Of a stretch of 64,000 nt of DNA, positions 12,322 through 25,059 are shown piece by piece. Position numbers and translations under genes: made by a program. This DNA comes from Styela clava (lineage: Eukaryota > Chordata > Ascidiacea > Stolidobranchia > Styelidae), in contig NC_135262.1 of the NCBI RefSeq assembly GCF_964204865.1, forward strand, positions 19,211,650-19,275,649. The letters run 5' to 3'. The notes below the pieces were generated by a model. It was given only the letters and a program-made list of their open reading frames with translations, searched no databases and was not told where the DNA came from. Every line of letters begins with the position of its first letter. The first letter of the stretch is position 1.

Positions 12322-14974
12322 GGGTCTAGCCCAAACTTATTTTTGTTTGATCCTAGCCCAAGGGTCTAAGCCAAAACTTATTTCTGTTGGGTCTAGCCCA
12401 AACTTATTTTTGTTTGATCCTAGCCCAAGGGTCTAAGCCAAAACTTATTTCTGTTGGGTCTAGCCCAAACTTATTTTTGTTTGATCCTAGCCCAAAGGTC
12501 TAAGCCAAAACTTATTGCTGTTGGGTCTAGCCCAAACATATTTTTAACTGATCCTAGCCCAAGCCAAAATTTATTTATTTCGGGTCTAGCCCAAACTTAT
12601 TTTTGTTTGATCCTAGCCCAAGGGTCTAAGCCAAAACTTATTTCTGTTGGGTCTAGCCCAAATTTATTTTTGTTTGATCCTAGACCAAGGGTCTAAGCCA
12701 AAACTTATTTCTGTTGGGTCTAGCCCAAATTTATTTTTGTTTGATCCTAGCCCAAGGGTCTAAGCCAAAACTTATTTCTGTTGGGTCTAGCCCAAACCTA
12801 TTTTTGTTTGATCCTAGCCCAAGGGTCTAAGCCAAAACTTATTGCTGTTGGGTCTAGCCCAAACCTATTTTTGTTTGATCCTAGCCCAAGGGTCTAAGCC
12901 AAAACTTATTGCTGTTGGGTCTAGCCCAAACATATTTTTGACTGATCCTAGCCTAAGGGTCTAAGCCAAAATTTATTTATTTCGGGTCTAGCCCAAACTT
13001 GTTTTTGTTTGATCCTAGCCCAAGGGTCTAAGCCAAAACTTATTGCTGTTGGGTCTAGCCCAAACCTATTTTTGTTTGATCCTAGCCCAAGGGTCTAAGC
13101 CAAAACTTATTTCTGTTGGGTCTAGCCCAAATTTATTTTTGTTTGATCCTAGCCCAAGGGTCTAAGCCAAAACTTATTTCTGTTGGGTCTAGCCCAAACA
13201 TATTTTTGTTTGATCCTAGCCCAAGGGTCTAAGCCAAAACTTATTGCTGTTGGGTCTAGCCCAAACCTATTTTTGTTTGATCCTAGCCCAAGGGTCTAAG
13301 CCAAAACTTATTTCTGTTGGGTCTAGCCCAAACTTATTTCTGTTGGGTCTAGCCAAGACCTATTTTTGTTTGATCCTAGCCCAAGGGTCTAAGCCAAAAC
13401 TTATTTCTGTTGGGTCTAGCCCAAACTTATTTTGTTTGATCCTAGCCCAAGGGTCTAAGCCAAAACTTATTGCTGTTGGGTCTAGCCCAAACTTATTTTT
13501 GTTTGATCCTAGCCCAAGGGTCTAAGCCAAAACTTATTGCTGTTGGGTCTAGCCCAAACTTATTTTTGTTTGATCCTAGCCCAAGGGTCTAAGCCAAAAC
13601 TTATTTCTGTTGGGTCTAGCCCAAACCTATTTTTGTTTGATCCTAGCCCAAGGGTCTAAGCCAAAACTTATTTCTGTTGGGTCTAGCCCAAATTTATTTT
13701 TGTTTGATCCTAGCCCAAGGGTCTAAGCCAAAACTTTTTTCTGCTGGGTCTAGCCCAAATTTATTTTTGTTTGATCCTAGCCCAAGGGTCTAAGCCAAAA
13801 CTTATTTCTGTTGGGTCTAACCCAAATTTATTTTTGTTTGATCCTAGCCCAAGGGTCTAAGCCAAAACTTATTTCTGTTAGGTCTAGCCCAAATTTATTT
13901 TTGTTTGATCCTAGCCCAAGGGTCTAAGCCAAAACTCATTGCTGTTGGGTCTAGCCCAAACTTACTTTTGTTTGATTCTAGCCCAACTTATTTATGTTTG
14001 ATTCTGGTCCAAGGGTCTAAGCCAAAACTTATTTCTGTTGGGTCTAGCCCAAACTTATTTTTGTTTGATCCTAGCCCAAGGGTCTAAGCCAAAATTTATT
14101 TATTTCGGGTCTAGCCCAAACTTATTTTTGTTTGATCCTAGCCCAAGGGTCTAAGCCAAAACTTATTTCTGTTGGGTCTAGCCCAAACTTATTTTTGTTT
14201 GATCCTAGCCCAAGGGTCTAAGCCAAAACTTATTTCTGTTGGGTCTAGCCAAGACCTATTTTTGTTTGATCCTAGCCCAAGGGTCTAAGCCAAAACTTCT
14301 TTCTGTTGGGTCTAGCCCAAACTTATTTTGTTTGATCCTAGCCCAAGGGTCTAAGCCCAAACTTATTGCTGTTGGGTCTAGCCCAAACTTATTTTTGTTC
14401 GATCCTAGCCCAAGGGTCTAAGCCAAAACTTATTGCTGTTGGGTCTAGCCCAAACTTATTTTTGTTTGATCCTAGCCCAAGGGTCTAAGCCAAAACTTAT
14501 TGCTGTTGGGTTTAGCCCAAACTTATTTTTGTTTGATCCTAGCCCAAGGGTCTAAGCCAAAACTTATTTCTGTTGGGTCTAGCCCAAACTTATTTTTGTT
14601 TGATCCTAGCCCAAGGGTCTAAGCCAAAATTTATTTATTTCGGGTCTAGCCCAAACTTATTTTTGTTTGATCCTAGCCCAAGGGTCTAAGCCAAAACTTA
14701 TTGCTGTTGGGTCTAGCCCAAACTTATTTTTGTTTGATCCTAGCCCAAGGGTCTAAGCCAAAACTTATTTCTGTTGGGTCTAGCCAAGACCTATTTTTGT
14801 TTGATCCTAGCCCAAGGGTCTAAGCCAAAACTTATTTCTGTTGGGTCTAGCCCAAACTTATTTTGTTTGATCCTAGCCCAAGGGTCTAAGCCAAAACTTA
14901 TTGCTGTTGGGTCAAGCTTAAACTTATTTTTGTTTGATTCTAGCCCAAGGGTCGAAGCCAAAACTTATTTCTGT
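12322..14974. repeat. 67-bp minisatellite, about 40 copies
   Basis: The unit reads from gggtctagcccaaac through tttgatcctagcccaa and gggtctaagccaaaac to ttatttctgtt, 67 bp in all. Each unit is itself two related parts (about 40 and 27 bp), both starting gggtcta. Because 67 is not a multiple of 3 and stops occur in each frame, the open frames of 60-93 codons in this stretch are repeat shadows, not genes. Variants (ttgctgtt, tttatttcggg, agccaagacc, a one-T deletion in tttgtttg) mark sub-families. Confidence 0.95.
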
Positions 14975-14979
14975 ATATA

Positions 14980-16195
14980 GTTAATATTTCACACAGGTCA
15001 ACTATAATCTAAGAAATGTGGAATGAGATTATGATACTTTCTCGTTCAGGTATCCTTGTGGCTACTGCAATATAGATTATTAGACGAGGAGAAAGGAAAG
15101 GCAGCTTAATATACAATAAACTAGTACTTGAAAATAATATGTAGGATATTCGTCACGACACAAAAGCAACTATAAAATGGGACATATTTCTCTACAAAAC
15201 TAGAAATAGGTATAATTTGAGATAAATGGATGTTTTTAAAGCAGTTTTTTAATAATCAAGAACTTTTCTAAAAAAAAAATATATACTTCATCTCATTTGA
15301 ACAGAGATATAAGCAGGTAAGGAAGTGCATTTCCCATTGGAAATGCACAAATTTGAACGGATATAAAAAAGAGAAACAAAAACACCTCAACCTCATAAGC
15401 AGTGAAATAAAAAAATTATAAAAAATGTCACATAGACAGAGGTGACGGAGTCGAGCAAATATACTCAAATTAAATCATTGGTCAAACCACAGCTCCCGCA
15501 AACCCCTGCACATAATACAATACAATTGCAATAAATGAAACAATAAAAAAGAACCAAATTTAGTCCCGGCACAATACCCGATTTTTCACAGGAAGTATAC
15601 CCAAAAATTTACTCTAAAATAAAAAAAATGCCTACCGGTAACTACAAATCTATAACAGTATAAATCCCAGCTAAGACATATAACACGTAAATGACAAAAA
15701 TCCCATCGGAGTTATAATCAATTGTACAAATATAAAAAATCATATATAAAATATTTAAAATCAAAAAACAGTTACACGATAAGCTTATAAATAAAACAAT
15801 ATGAAATCACAATGGAAATAAATCAAGTGGCAGGACTACGCTACACCTGCCATAGCAACGAATGATTCCGTGGTCATATTAAACAGGTTATTCTGGTCCT
15901 CTTAGTACGAACCCCAGGGTTAAAATATGAATATCATTACATCCATAATGTCATTACTATCAACAATATTGTCATTCTCAAAGCCAAAATCAAGCAAATT
16001 AATACCATCTAAGATGATCAACATAAGTAATCCTATATTTTCCACTCCAGAGATGGCCAATACCGAATGGCGAATAGTTCACATTTTCAATACATTTGGA
16101 ATTATTATTTTCGAATATGAAATATCGGATACATTCGAAAATAAATTCAAATAAAAGAAAGCATATTTTAGTGTATAAAGAAGTTTGCATACAAT
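14980..16195. other. AT-rich intergenic DNA
   Basis: Nothing supported: no domain-bearing frame and no RNA gene recognised. Runs of A and T are frequent. Confidence 0.5.
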
Positions 16196-16535
16196 AAACA
16201 ATGGAATAACTGTTATCTACAACCTGGCTATTCACCAGACATTTTATGTCCGCACATCGCCGTGATATTTTAGAGTAGTTTTGTTTTTCACATTGTAGTA
16301 GGTACGAAAATACAAATTAAAAATTAATTATAATCAGGCAGTTTAAAACTTTTCATGTTGATTGCCGTGGCATTCATTTTTCGTTATTTTACGCAACCAT
16401 GAGATAAGTTGAACAAAATCAAAATAATACAGCGAGGCATTTTAGATGCTGGTATCTAAACATTTTGCGCAACAGAAAATCATCCTAGTGAAAAGTCTAT
16501 ACTATTATCTATCATTATCAAAATTATTTGCAGAA
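16196..16535 (+). repeat. dispersed repeat family copy (plus orientation)
   Basis: This segment, including 'acaacctggctattcaccag', 'acattttatgtccgc' and, near the end, 'gcgcaacagaaaatcatcct' and 'tatcattatcaaaattattt', is found again in reverse orientation at 23330-23640. The class of element is unknown. No coding capacity is seen. Confidence 0.65.
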
Positions 16536-16559
16536 AAGAGAGAAAAAGTATGAATTATA

Positions 16560-19500
16560 TTTCCCAATAATTCCGACTTGCGACAATTTATTGGGTATCG
16601 TAACACTTGTGGCATTACATAACGTAAGTTTAAATTTTTCGACGTCATCGAAATGAATGTGTAAATTAGAAGCCTTGCAGGGGAATAGCGGCTATGTCAA
16701 TCACTCAATCGTGCAACAATATGAGGCGCACGTTCACACCGAAGATAACAAACAATCAAAGTGCCAGGTCTATTTCATCGTCAGTACAATACAAAGCGCA
16801 GAAAACTGTTCTAAGATTTCACTTAGGAGGCAAAACACCTCACTGACAGCTGAATGCGGCTATTATTCAGAAAGGTACTTGAATCGTTTTGGACAACCCT
16901 GTTTACCAGTATTATTAACATTCTTGTTATAATAAACAAAATGTGAAAAAAAATATAACACTTTAAAGGGTCTCACCCAACCAGTTGACCAACCTATTCT
17001 TACATGGATAAAAAATACCATACAAAATCCCCCACATTAAAAAACAAAGATTTGACAGTTACATTGAAATTTCGTTTCTGCCAAACAGCAGATTTCCTGA
17101 TTGATCCCTGGCAAATTCAAAGGGTTCAGATGGGGCATTATTGAACAGTTCAACAATTTCATCATGTAACGTTCATTCATACACAACTCATGGAGTTGTC
17201 TGTATATTTCAAGCACAATTAGAATGATTTTCCTACAGGTGCAGACGATAAAACACCCAATATAGAACTCCATCAATGACTTTCATTATCTTTCAGCAGC
17301 TGCACAAAATTCAAACTTTCCTGGAATAGAACAGTAGATCTACAGATAAAGTAGGTTGATCCAAGGTTTTCTTCATAGTTAGAACTTTTGAAATATGACA
17401 TCCTTCATCCGCCTTTCGCATTCATATAATCTGATGCCATAATAAAACAATCACCAGGTTAGACCAGTTTGCCCCATCTAAAAAAATATAAATCAAGTCA
17501 TTACAAATTTGAACTGAATTATACGATTTACTGATCAAACTCTCTTCAGAAATACGATTCGGATCACAGAGACAAACAACAGACAAAAACAAATTGTCAT
17601 TAGGTTGAAAGCAAGAGCGCAAAAATGATAAACCTCATGAAAAAAAGTAAAATTTCAATTAAGTAGTTGAGTGAGTAGAGTAGTTGAAAAAACATCTATA
17701 AAATTTAAGTTTAGAGCAGTGGTTTTTCACCTTTTTGGTGGAGCGGGTCTATAGAAACATTGCTGATTGAAGCTTTTTTCCACTAGTGCTCTGATATGAG
17801 GCGAACTACAGCTCACTTGTCAGATATAGCAATGGTTCCTGGACCTTTTTTTCACACGACCCAAATTTTTATAACATCTAAGACTACAAGTACTCCTGTA
17901 TATTGACTGCAAGTGGATGTGGACGGTACACATTAGTCCAAAAATATATGACCGAGTACGGCAATGCATACGCGTATCCACAAAATATTTTATGGTGTGT
18001 TTCGTTGAAATACGATTTTACAGACTTTGGGCTTTTATTTTATGCAAATTACTTAATTATTATATTACTTAATTTTATTTCAGAATATATTGGATATTTT
18101 ATATTCGAAAATAATAATTTAGAATGTATTGGAAATAGTAGATTATTCAGGTATATGAATTGATTTCAAAGAGTCTGAAGATACTATACTAACCTTTACT
18201 ATGAATATGATGACTAGAAAATATGGCATCAACATTGAATCTTGTACATTTCCGACAACATATTTTGTAAAAATAGTCGAAACGTGAGCACAGTATACAT
18301 GAGTAATGTGATGTTATGTGAACTCAGAAGTTTAAGGCTGATGACTATCAGTAACTGGCACCAGAGTCTGCAATATGTATCGAATATAAATTGTTTTGGT
18401 AAGGCATTAATGAAATAAGGCAATAAGGCGTCAATTTACAGACAGTTCGCCATGCTTTTATGGTCAAAACCATATTATTGTGTTTGTTATCACCTTAATA
18501 TCACCACCAACATAATTTACCACAGTCATACTTTCAATCATGTTTAGGATACTTGATTGAAGTTGGTCAGTGCTGATGATAATGCTCATTTCTGTATAGA
18601 TTCGGTATAATTGAGATATGTAAATAGAACTAGACAAAATGAACTATTTAAAATACATGATTTGTTGCTGGTAATAAAGACTTGCCAATTGTGGTAGCGT
18701 TGAAAAAATGCGGCATAGTGATATATCAGACTGATATTCATTCTTCGACTGAAGGAAACTATCAGTAGCGAATGCTGCATTTATGCAAGAAAACTGTAGA
18801 TTGTAATCCAATGAGATTGGAACGTATTTTCTTTTATCACTCAAGCCCCTTATGAGATAAAACTTCATTTACATTCTTATTGAAAGTCAAACACTCCATT
18901 TTAGGAGAAAATCAACTTCGGCGTATGCAAGTCTCCTTTAATCAGTAGTGCTTAAAATAATCAACTAAGTGCATTATACACGTGTCAGAAATTTTAAATT
19001 TTAAATTCCAACTCCCAACTCTAGAGAATTCAAAACCGGACTCTGTTTAAAAATTTTGAGAATACGAGTCAACTACACAGCCCTATTGAATACTAGAGTC
19101 AAGAAATTTTGGGTCCAAGACAAATATTATCTGCAGTGTAAAAAATTTGGAGACTAAACTATATCATCAATATTAAATTCACACCAATTCAAACATAATT
19201 CTATGTTTAAGTGGCTTTTCATACAGAATCTTTTTTGAAGCAAGAGATGCAATGTATCCTAAACAACTTTCCAGCTTTATAGATGTTTGGATAGAAGAAT
19301 AGTTTGGTCACAGAAGTATCAGAAAGACAGATATCAAACAGAGAGTAATACATAAATAATCAAACAAAGAAAAGTTATTTTAGTTACCTGTAATTCAATA
19401 AATGCTGTACTGTAATGTATTGCAAACAGAAATATTGCAATTACTGGATAGACAATCATGTCTGACTGAAGACGTTCTCACTAAAAATACGAAAAAATGA

Positions 19501-19734
19501 AGTTTTAAATAGGTTTTAAAAATCCAAAACGGAATCTTATATTGTACGAAAGTGATTCCCGTTTATAATAACATTTGTCACGATAAATCAATGTTTGCTA
19601 AAGCATTATTATTCATTCGTACACATTAAGAACTACAGGCAGTAATAAAATAATAACAATATCAACATTAAGATTAAGGTTACTAAGAGCTGCATATCTG
19701 ACGATATTGGACATTTAACTGGTGTATAATTGTC
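16560..19734. other. gene-poor, transposon relics
   Basis: No supported gene. A hAT-type terminus (CAGTGGTTTTTCACC) begins at about 17717, with a second related motif near 17835. The stretch 17772-17830 (with 'ctagtgctctgatatgagg') recurs near 21565. These are degraded fragments whose limits I cannot define. Confidence 0.45.
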
Positions 19735-19790
19735 AGTGGTTCCCAACCTGGGTGTCGCATTTTTTGAGGGGGTCGCGGGATAACATAATT
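19735..19790 (+). mobile_element. single hAT terminus
   Basis: CAGTGGTTCCCAACCTGGG followed by 'tgtcgc' and 'gggggtcgcggg' is the 5' end typical of many animal hAT MITEs. No matching far end was found, so this is a fragment. Confidence 0.5.
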
Positions 19791-21676
19791 TAATGTGCAA
19801 CTTTTTTCTATAAAATCTCAATGAAAAAAATAAATTTGTATATAACCGGAACAATTATAAACGAGAAACAATGGAAACCAATATTTGAGGCTTTGGGTTG
19901 ACTAATTCCAAACTAAGGTCTCCCACTTCAGAACACTCTTACCAATGTGATATATTATCTGTTGACACTACAGCATGCATTTTAATTTTGACTATGAGTT
20001 TGTGGTTCAGTACCCTTTCATTGACTTCCCCATTTACCTATTTTGGAACCCGCCCTCTCTCTCTACGAATTCTATATTATTTATTGAATCTATAATGAGC
20101 CGCTTTCCAGTCCCATTTTTGTACAGTTTAGGTGATTTATCATAATAAACTGAATATTTGTGCTACACAATTCGAAGTGCTTACTATATATATAAAAAAG
20201 CAAATTTCCTCCCTTGGGCAGAATTCTTCCCCGATTGGGAAGCATTGCGATAGGTGTCTCATTTTACCACTTGTGCGTTGGAGTATTATTCGACAAGAAA
20301 CTTAGCAGTCGCAGCAAAAAAATTTTGTAGACATGGCAGCGTCAAAAATTGAGTATGTTCCTCATTTTTTTTTTCAATTTCAAGTGTTGCGTGGAAATTG
20401 CACAACTGTAAAGGCCCTCTCGTTCATTTTCTACTATCAAGTCAGGCAAACTTTCTATGGAATGAGTAACAAGAAAGTACAGAGTTATGCATTTTCATGA
20501 GCGTATTTTTAGCTACCACTCTGGTCAATTTTGACTCACGTTATTTTCAGTTTTCAGTAAATCAGTTTGATAAATTAGGTACCGGTAGGTCTTGTAAATT
20601 GCCCTAATATCCGGAAATACTGTACTCATCAAATAGTACTGATAGTGCAATTTCTATTTTGGGGATAACAGGGTAATTCAATAAATGATAGTATTTGAAT
20701 TGATTTGAGGGTAACTATTTTGCAGAAAACAATAAAGCTTAACATCCTCTCTTTTGTATGGCATACTAATTTAAAATCAGCATATATTGTGAAAGGGTGC
20801 GGTGAGCTAAAAAACATGAGTTTTTTCCTGAAAAATTTGGTGCCGCACGAACAAAAAGTTTGGAAACCGCTGATATAAACAGTAAATAGGCAATTATAAA
20901 ACTGGCAAAACAAAATGGTCTTCGAGGTGTAGTAGCAAACCTAATGTATATTTGATAATTTATAAGCAAGATACATATATTAATTTAGACTCTCGGATTT
21001 GAAATTAAACTTGCGGACCCTTGCGGACTGTATTGGCAGAATCTTTGAGTGCGACGGAGCTAATGTGGAGAACCATTGCTCTATTAATTATGCCGGCACC
21101 ATAGGTTGTGGACCTCTGGTTCGAACCCATCCGCGTTTGAATTAAATTAGAACTTACTTTGGCTCTCAATTACAAATTTGTTGAATTGTCTATCAAATAA
21201 TGACTGTGGATTCAATGCTTTTTCAGTTTCTTTCAGAAATTACAAATTCATGTCTTCACCAAAAGTTTGAAATTTTGACTCTTTACTCCAATATCAGTAA
21301 AATCATGTCACTCTCTAGAATCCGTCATCAAATACTAAATATAAATTACCTTCCCATCGCCCTATCATCACACAAGGTATTTTGTAATGAACAAGTCAGA
21401 TGTTCATAAAATGTTGAGGTTATTATCATCCGATCATGGTCTTCTGTCTATCTGGGCTGCTAATCTTCTGTTAGAATGGCCCACTCTCTTTGTACTAAAA
21501 AATAGATCAACTGTGAGCATAAAATGTAGAAGGGTAATGAGATCTTGAGTAATAGTGAAGACTTTTTCAGCTAGTGCTCTGAAATGAAGCGATAACTACT
21601 GCCCACTTGTCATATATGACCGATACCAGCACCTAGGTATTGCATTATCGTGTCTTACATTAATAAGACTCTAAAA
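19791..21676. other. gene-poor stretch with one hAT terminus in reverse
   Basis: No gene supported. At about 20830-20876 the sequence ends 'agtttggaaaccgctg', the reverse complement of a hAT-type end. A sequence one base off the I-SceI homing-endonuclease site lies at 20660-20677. A tRNA-like B-box (ggttcgaaccc, near 21118) has no pairing stem around it. Confidence 0.45.
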
Positions 21677-22545
21677 CATTGGTTCTCAAACCTTTAAAAT
21701 CGCACCTCATTTATAAAATTCGTCAAGTCTTGTGTCAAACTCAAAAATAACAAGATAACACATTGAAAATATGTGGATAGAACGTAAATATCGAAATCTA
21801 ACAAATATATTCATTTTTAATTACCGTATATAATTGCATATAAGCCGAGTTACTTTTCATAAACTAATACCGCAAACCTAAACTGAACGATATTATCATC
21901 AATGGCGCCAGGCTAACAAATAACATCGGCCATAGATACTAAATAATATTTAGGAGCTATTTCATAGGCTGAAAATGCAAAGATTTCCCGGTATGCTCGG
22001 TCACTATTGATGAAAACAATGAATTACGACACAATTTGCTTCTAAATTTATTGTCGTGGTCACCCATGATATCTTGACTATGTTAAAAATACAAAAATAA
22101 TTGTAAAATATTTTCAATCAAAAACATCCTCGATGTGTTGTAAGTACTTCAAGTCGGCGCTCATTTAAATCCTCTCATGTCGACAGTAATTTAGTCGTGC
22201 CGTAAGGGGCTGTCTTCGAATACGAATATCGAAAAATGTTCTCAATCAAAATGTGTGTGCAATATGCCCTATTAATATAAACACTGAAAACGATACTAGA
22301 AGATAGCGAATAGCAACATTTGAATATTAAATTTGAATTGAACATCATCGACTGTAATAGTTGCTTACAGCATGTTACGATTTGGAGAGTCGGCTTATAC
22401 GCAAATTTTTATAAATTTACTATTTTAATAAAGTCGTTTTTAGAAGGTCGGCTTATACGTGAGATTGGCTCATAAGTGAGACTATACAGTAGCTGCACTC
22501 CAACTAACCTCTAGCAGGGCACACCCAACTGTTTGAGAACCACTG
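21677..22545. mobile_element. hAT-like non-autonomous element with nested repeat
   Basis: Left end CATTGGTTCTCAAAC and right end GTTTGAGAACCACTG are inverted repeats. The flanking octamers ctctaaaa and cttttaaa agree at six of eight positions, which suggests an old target duplication. A second element appears nested inside (about 21822-22491). It begins taccgtatata with 'ataagccgag' and ends with 'cataagtgag' and 'tatacagta'. There is no transposase frame. Confidence 0.7.
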
Positions 22546-22554
22546 CTTTTAAAT

Positions 22555-23640
22555 ACCATAGCAATCTACGGACATAATATGTGTGGTAAACTGCCCGATT
22601 ATAATTAATTTTTCATGCATATTTTTGCCATTCTGCGAAGTTATTATTTATTAATAAGCTACAAAGATCCGTGAAGAATCCCAAGAAATGTTTTTCATTC
22701 AATTAGGTATGATAATAATTGATTGAATATACTTAATAACATTGGTTAGCTTAATAGTATGTCCATCATAGTTAGGGATGGGCAATTCAGAATACCGAAT
22801 CCGGAGGATTAGAATTTAGCAGGATCTGAGAATAAGTTGCGGTTTCTGCCTCTTCATCACCACGCGTCAATTTTTTTATTTCAGGTTTCTAATTTAATAT
22901 TCAAATATGAGCGTTTTCTCCCACGTGGATATCTCACTGGTTTAATATTACTTGCATACCTTTGCGAAAAAAAAAACTGTGAAATCAGCAAACATGGTAA
23001 TCTCAAGTGGCATATTCAGAACAGCAGCGACTTAGTGGCGATATTCTGATAACGTGATTGCAGCAATCTTTATTAATATTTTATAGAAATGCCTTGCTTT
23101 ATTTTACATTATATTATGTTTTGCGACCTGTGAGTTTTCCCAAAAAATGATGTAAACCAAAAGCCAGGCGGTAAATGTTACAATATTATTTACGATTAGT
23201 TTAGATCAAATATTAAATATTATTATTACTTTTAGGACACCAATTTCCAAGATACAAATTCCAAAGTTGTATAGCAAAACATGGCAATCTGTCAAATTTA
23301 TTCTTCACTAAATAAATATAATTTATACCTTTTCTTGCTTCGTGGCAAATAATTTTGATAATGATAGTTAAAAGTATCGAATTTTACTAGGATGATTTTC
23401 TGTTGCGCAAAATATTCAAATCCGTGAACAATACCAGCATTCAAAATGCCTTACCATATTAATTTAATTTTGTTTAACGTAACCCATGGCTGAGTCGGCA
23501 TAGAAAAAAATAAAATCATTCGGCCTACTAGCATACTTTATTAAAATACCACGGATATAAAATGCATATAAAATGTGTGGGCAATCTGCGGACATAAAAT
23601 GTCTGGTAAATAGCCAGGTTGTGGATGACAATTATTCCAC
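22555..23640 (-). repeat. dispersed repeat family copies (minus orientation)
   Basis: 23330-23640 is the reverse complement of much of 16196-16535, sharing the rare strings 'gcgcaacagaaaatcatcct' and 'acattttatgtccgc' in reverse. A shorter related piece lies at 22555-22630 ('ctacggacataatatgtgtgg'). The intervening DNA is AT-rich and unassigned. Confidence 0.55.
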
Positions 23641-24040
23641 TGATTTTAAAAACAATTTCAAAATGAAAATATTGCAACGAATATGGTTCTCTTTCTGTTT
23701 CACAGTTAATAAATTAAAAATTACGCCAAATTGGGCATTTGAAACTTTTAACATAAATCCTGATTTTATCTAGTGAACTAAATTTGATAAAATTTGTAGG
23801 CTATTTGTGATTGCACAACACAATAGTTTTAAAATGAAGTAATCTCTTGGCTTAAATAAAAGCAGAAGAAGGTAATTTCTGCCTATTATTAAAACCAATA
23901 ACCTAACTGACAAAAAGTCTCGCGAGGATGTTTTAGAAGATTCAGCTTGTGTAAAAGTTCCGCTCAAATTCAATTCTCACAAGAAATTGGGCAATTTATG
24001 TCTTCATGTCCTTGAGTAAGATTAGACTAGGGCCTATAGT

Positions 24041-24580
24041 TAGACCAACCATACATCCCGGTTTAAACGTCTGTCCCGGTGTCCCGTCCCGGTTAGCAAA
24101 ATGTCCCGGAATTTTACTTTAGTGAAATTTTCAAAATTAACTTATGCAAAATTATGAATAATTCCGTCCCAAAAGGCATAACTTTAACTCGAGGCTTATA
24201 TCTTAATTTTTTAGCTTATTAGGTTGAGTAAAATATCGCGCATAGCTTGAGAAATCCTTTGGCTAGGGAATAATGCGTGACGTTCATTTCGTCATTATTC
24301 TATTGACTCCAATGAAACTACAGCAATTGCTGCATCAGAAGCCTTATTATGCTTGGAGTTGGAGAAGGCATAATAACTTTCATTTGGTTTTGTTTGAGTC
24401 ATATTATGCTGAAAGTAATCTAGAACTTGAGATTCTGTAGAGTAATGCAATATTAAAGCTTATAGATATAAATATGGAATAAAAATTTGCAAAGCTCAGG
24501 CCGCCGGCCTTTCGTCCAGTTATTTCATTCATAGCTTTGAGTTTGTCCCGGATTATGCCCAAGAAATTATGGTAAGTCTA
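24041..24580. mobile_element. hAT-like MITE with exact 8-bp TSD
   Basis: Flanked by exact octamer duplications cctatagt (24033-24040 and 24581-24588). The ends TAGACCAACCAT and ATGGTAAGTCTA are inverted repeats with two mismatches. The inside near both ends carries 'cccgg' motifs (tcccggtttaaacg; gtcccggattatg). No open frame is long enough for a transposase. Confidence 0.85.
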
Positions 24581-24605
24581 CCTATAGTGCTAGTATCGGT
24601 ACATC

Positions 24606-25059
24606 GGGTCTGGTATAGTTTAGTACCACATGTACTTCTAGTTGACCTGGCTCAACAATTTTTGCATATGTCAATCCTAACCCCCACCTGACTACGTCAC
24701 CGAAAAATTACGTCATTTCGACGTCACAGTGGCGTAATTAGGCCCACCGAAGTATGCGGATGGTCGTCCAAAACGCGCAGACAATCACCCGAAATCGAGC
24801 AAGCAATTTCTCCCGTTTTCTTGTCACAACGATCACGACAGAAGAGAGATCGCCGGCTTTAGCAAGTTCGTTATCGGCGGCGCAGATGACATTTCGGGCG
24901 ATCGTAATTATACTTTGGCAATCCCTATGACGTGATGGTGACGTCGTAGTGACGTAATTTTTGGATGGCATAGTCAGGTGGGGGTTAGGACAAGCATATG
25001 CAAAATTCGTTATGCTACGCCCACCGGAAGTACTTGTGGTACTAAACTATACTAGACCC
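24606..25059. mobile_element. MITE with ~125-bp inverted termini and exact 8-bp TSD
   Basis: Flanked by exact ggtacatc octamers (24598-24605 and 25060-25067). The termini match in inverted orientation for about 125 bp with scattered differences. They begin GGGTCTGGTATAGTTTAGTA on the left and GGGTCTAGTATAGTTTAGTA when the right end is read in reverse. The 200-bp core is relatively GC-rich and has no transposase. It lies only 17 bp from the right target duplication of the preceding element. Confidence 0.9.

Noticed and set aside
12322..14974. CRISPR array, because of many regular repeats.
   Set aside because: There are no unique spacers: the whole 67-bp unit repeats, and the window is an animal genome.
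12454..14980. Plus-strand frames reading repeated GLAQTYFCLILAQGSKPKLI as a repetitive protein.
   Set aside because: The unit is 67 bp, so the frame shifts with each copy and stops break it; this is minisatellite.
21095..21140. tRNA gene or tRNA-derived SINE, because of ggttcgaaccc.
   Set aside because: The bases around the loop do not pair as a T-stem and no A-box or acceptor stem is found at the right distance.
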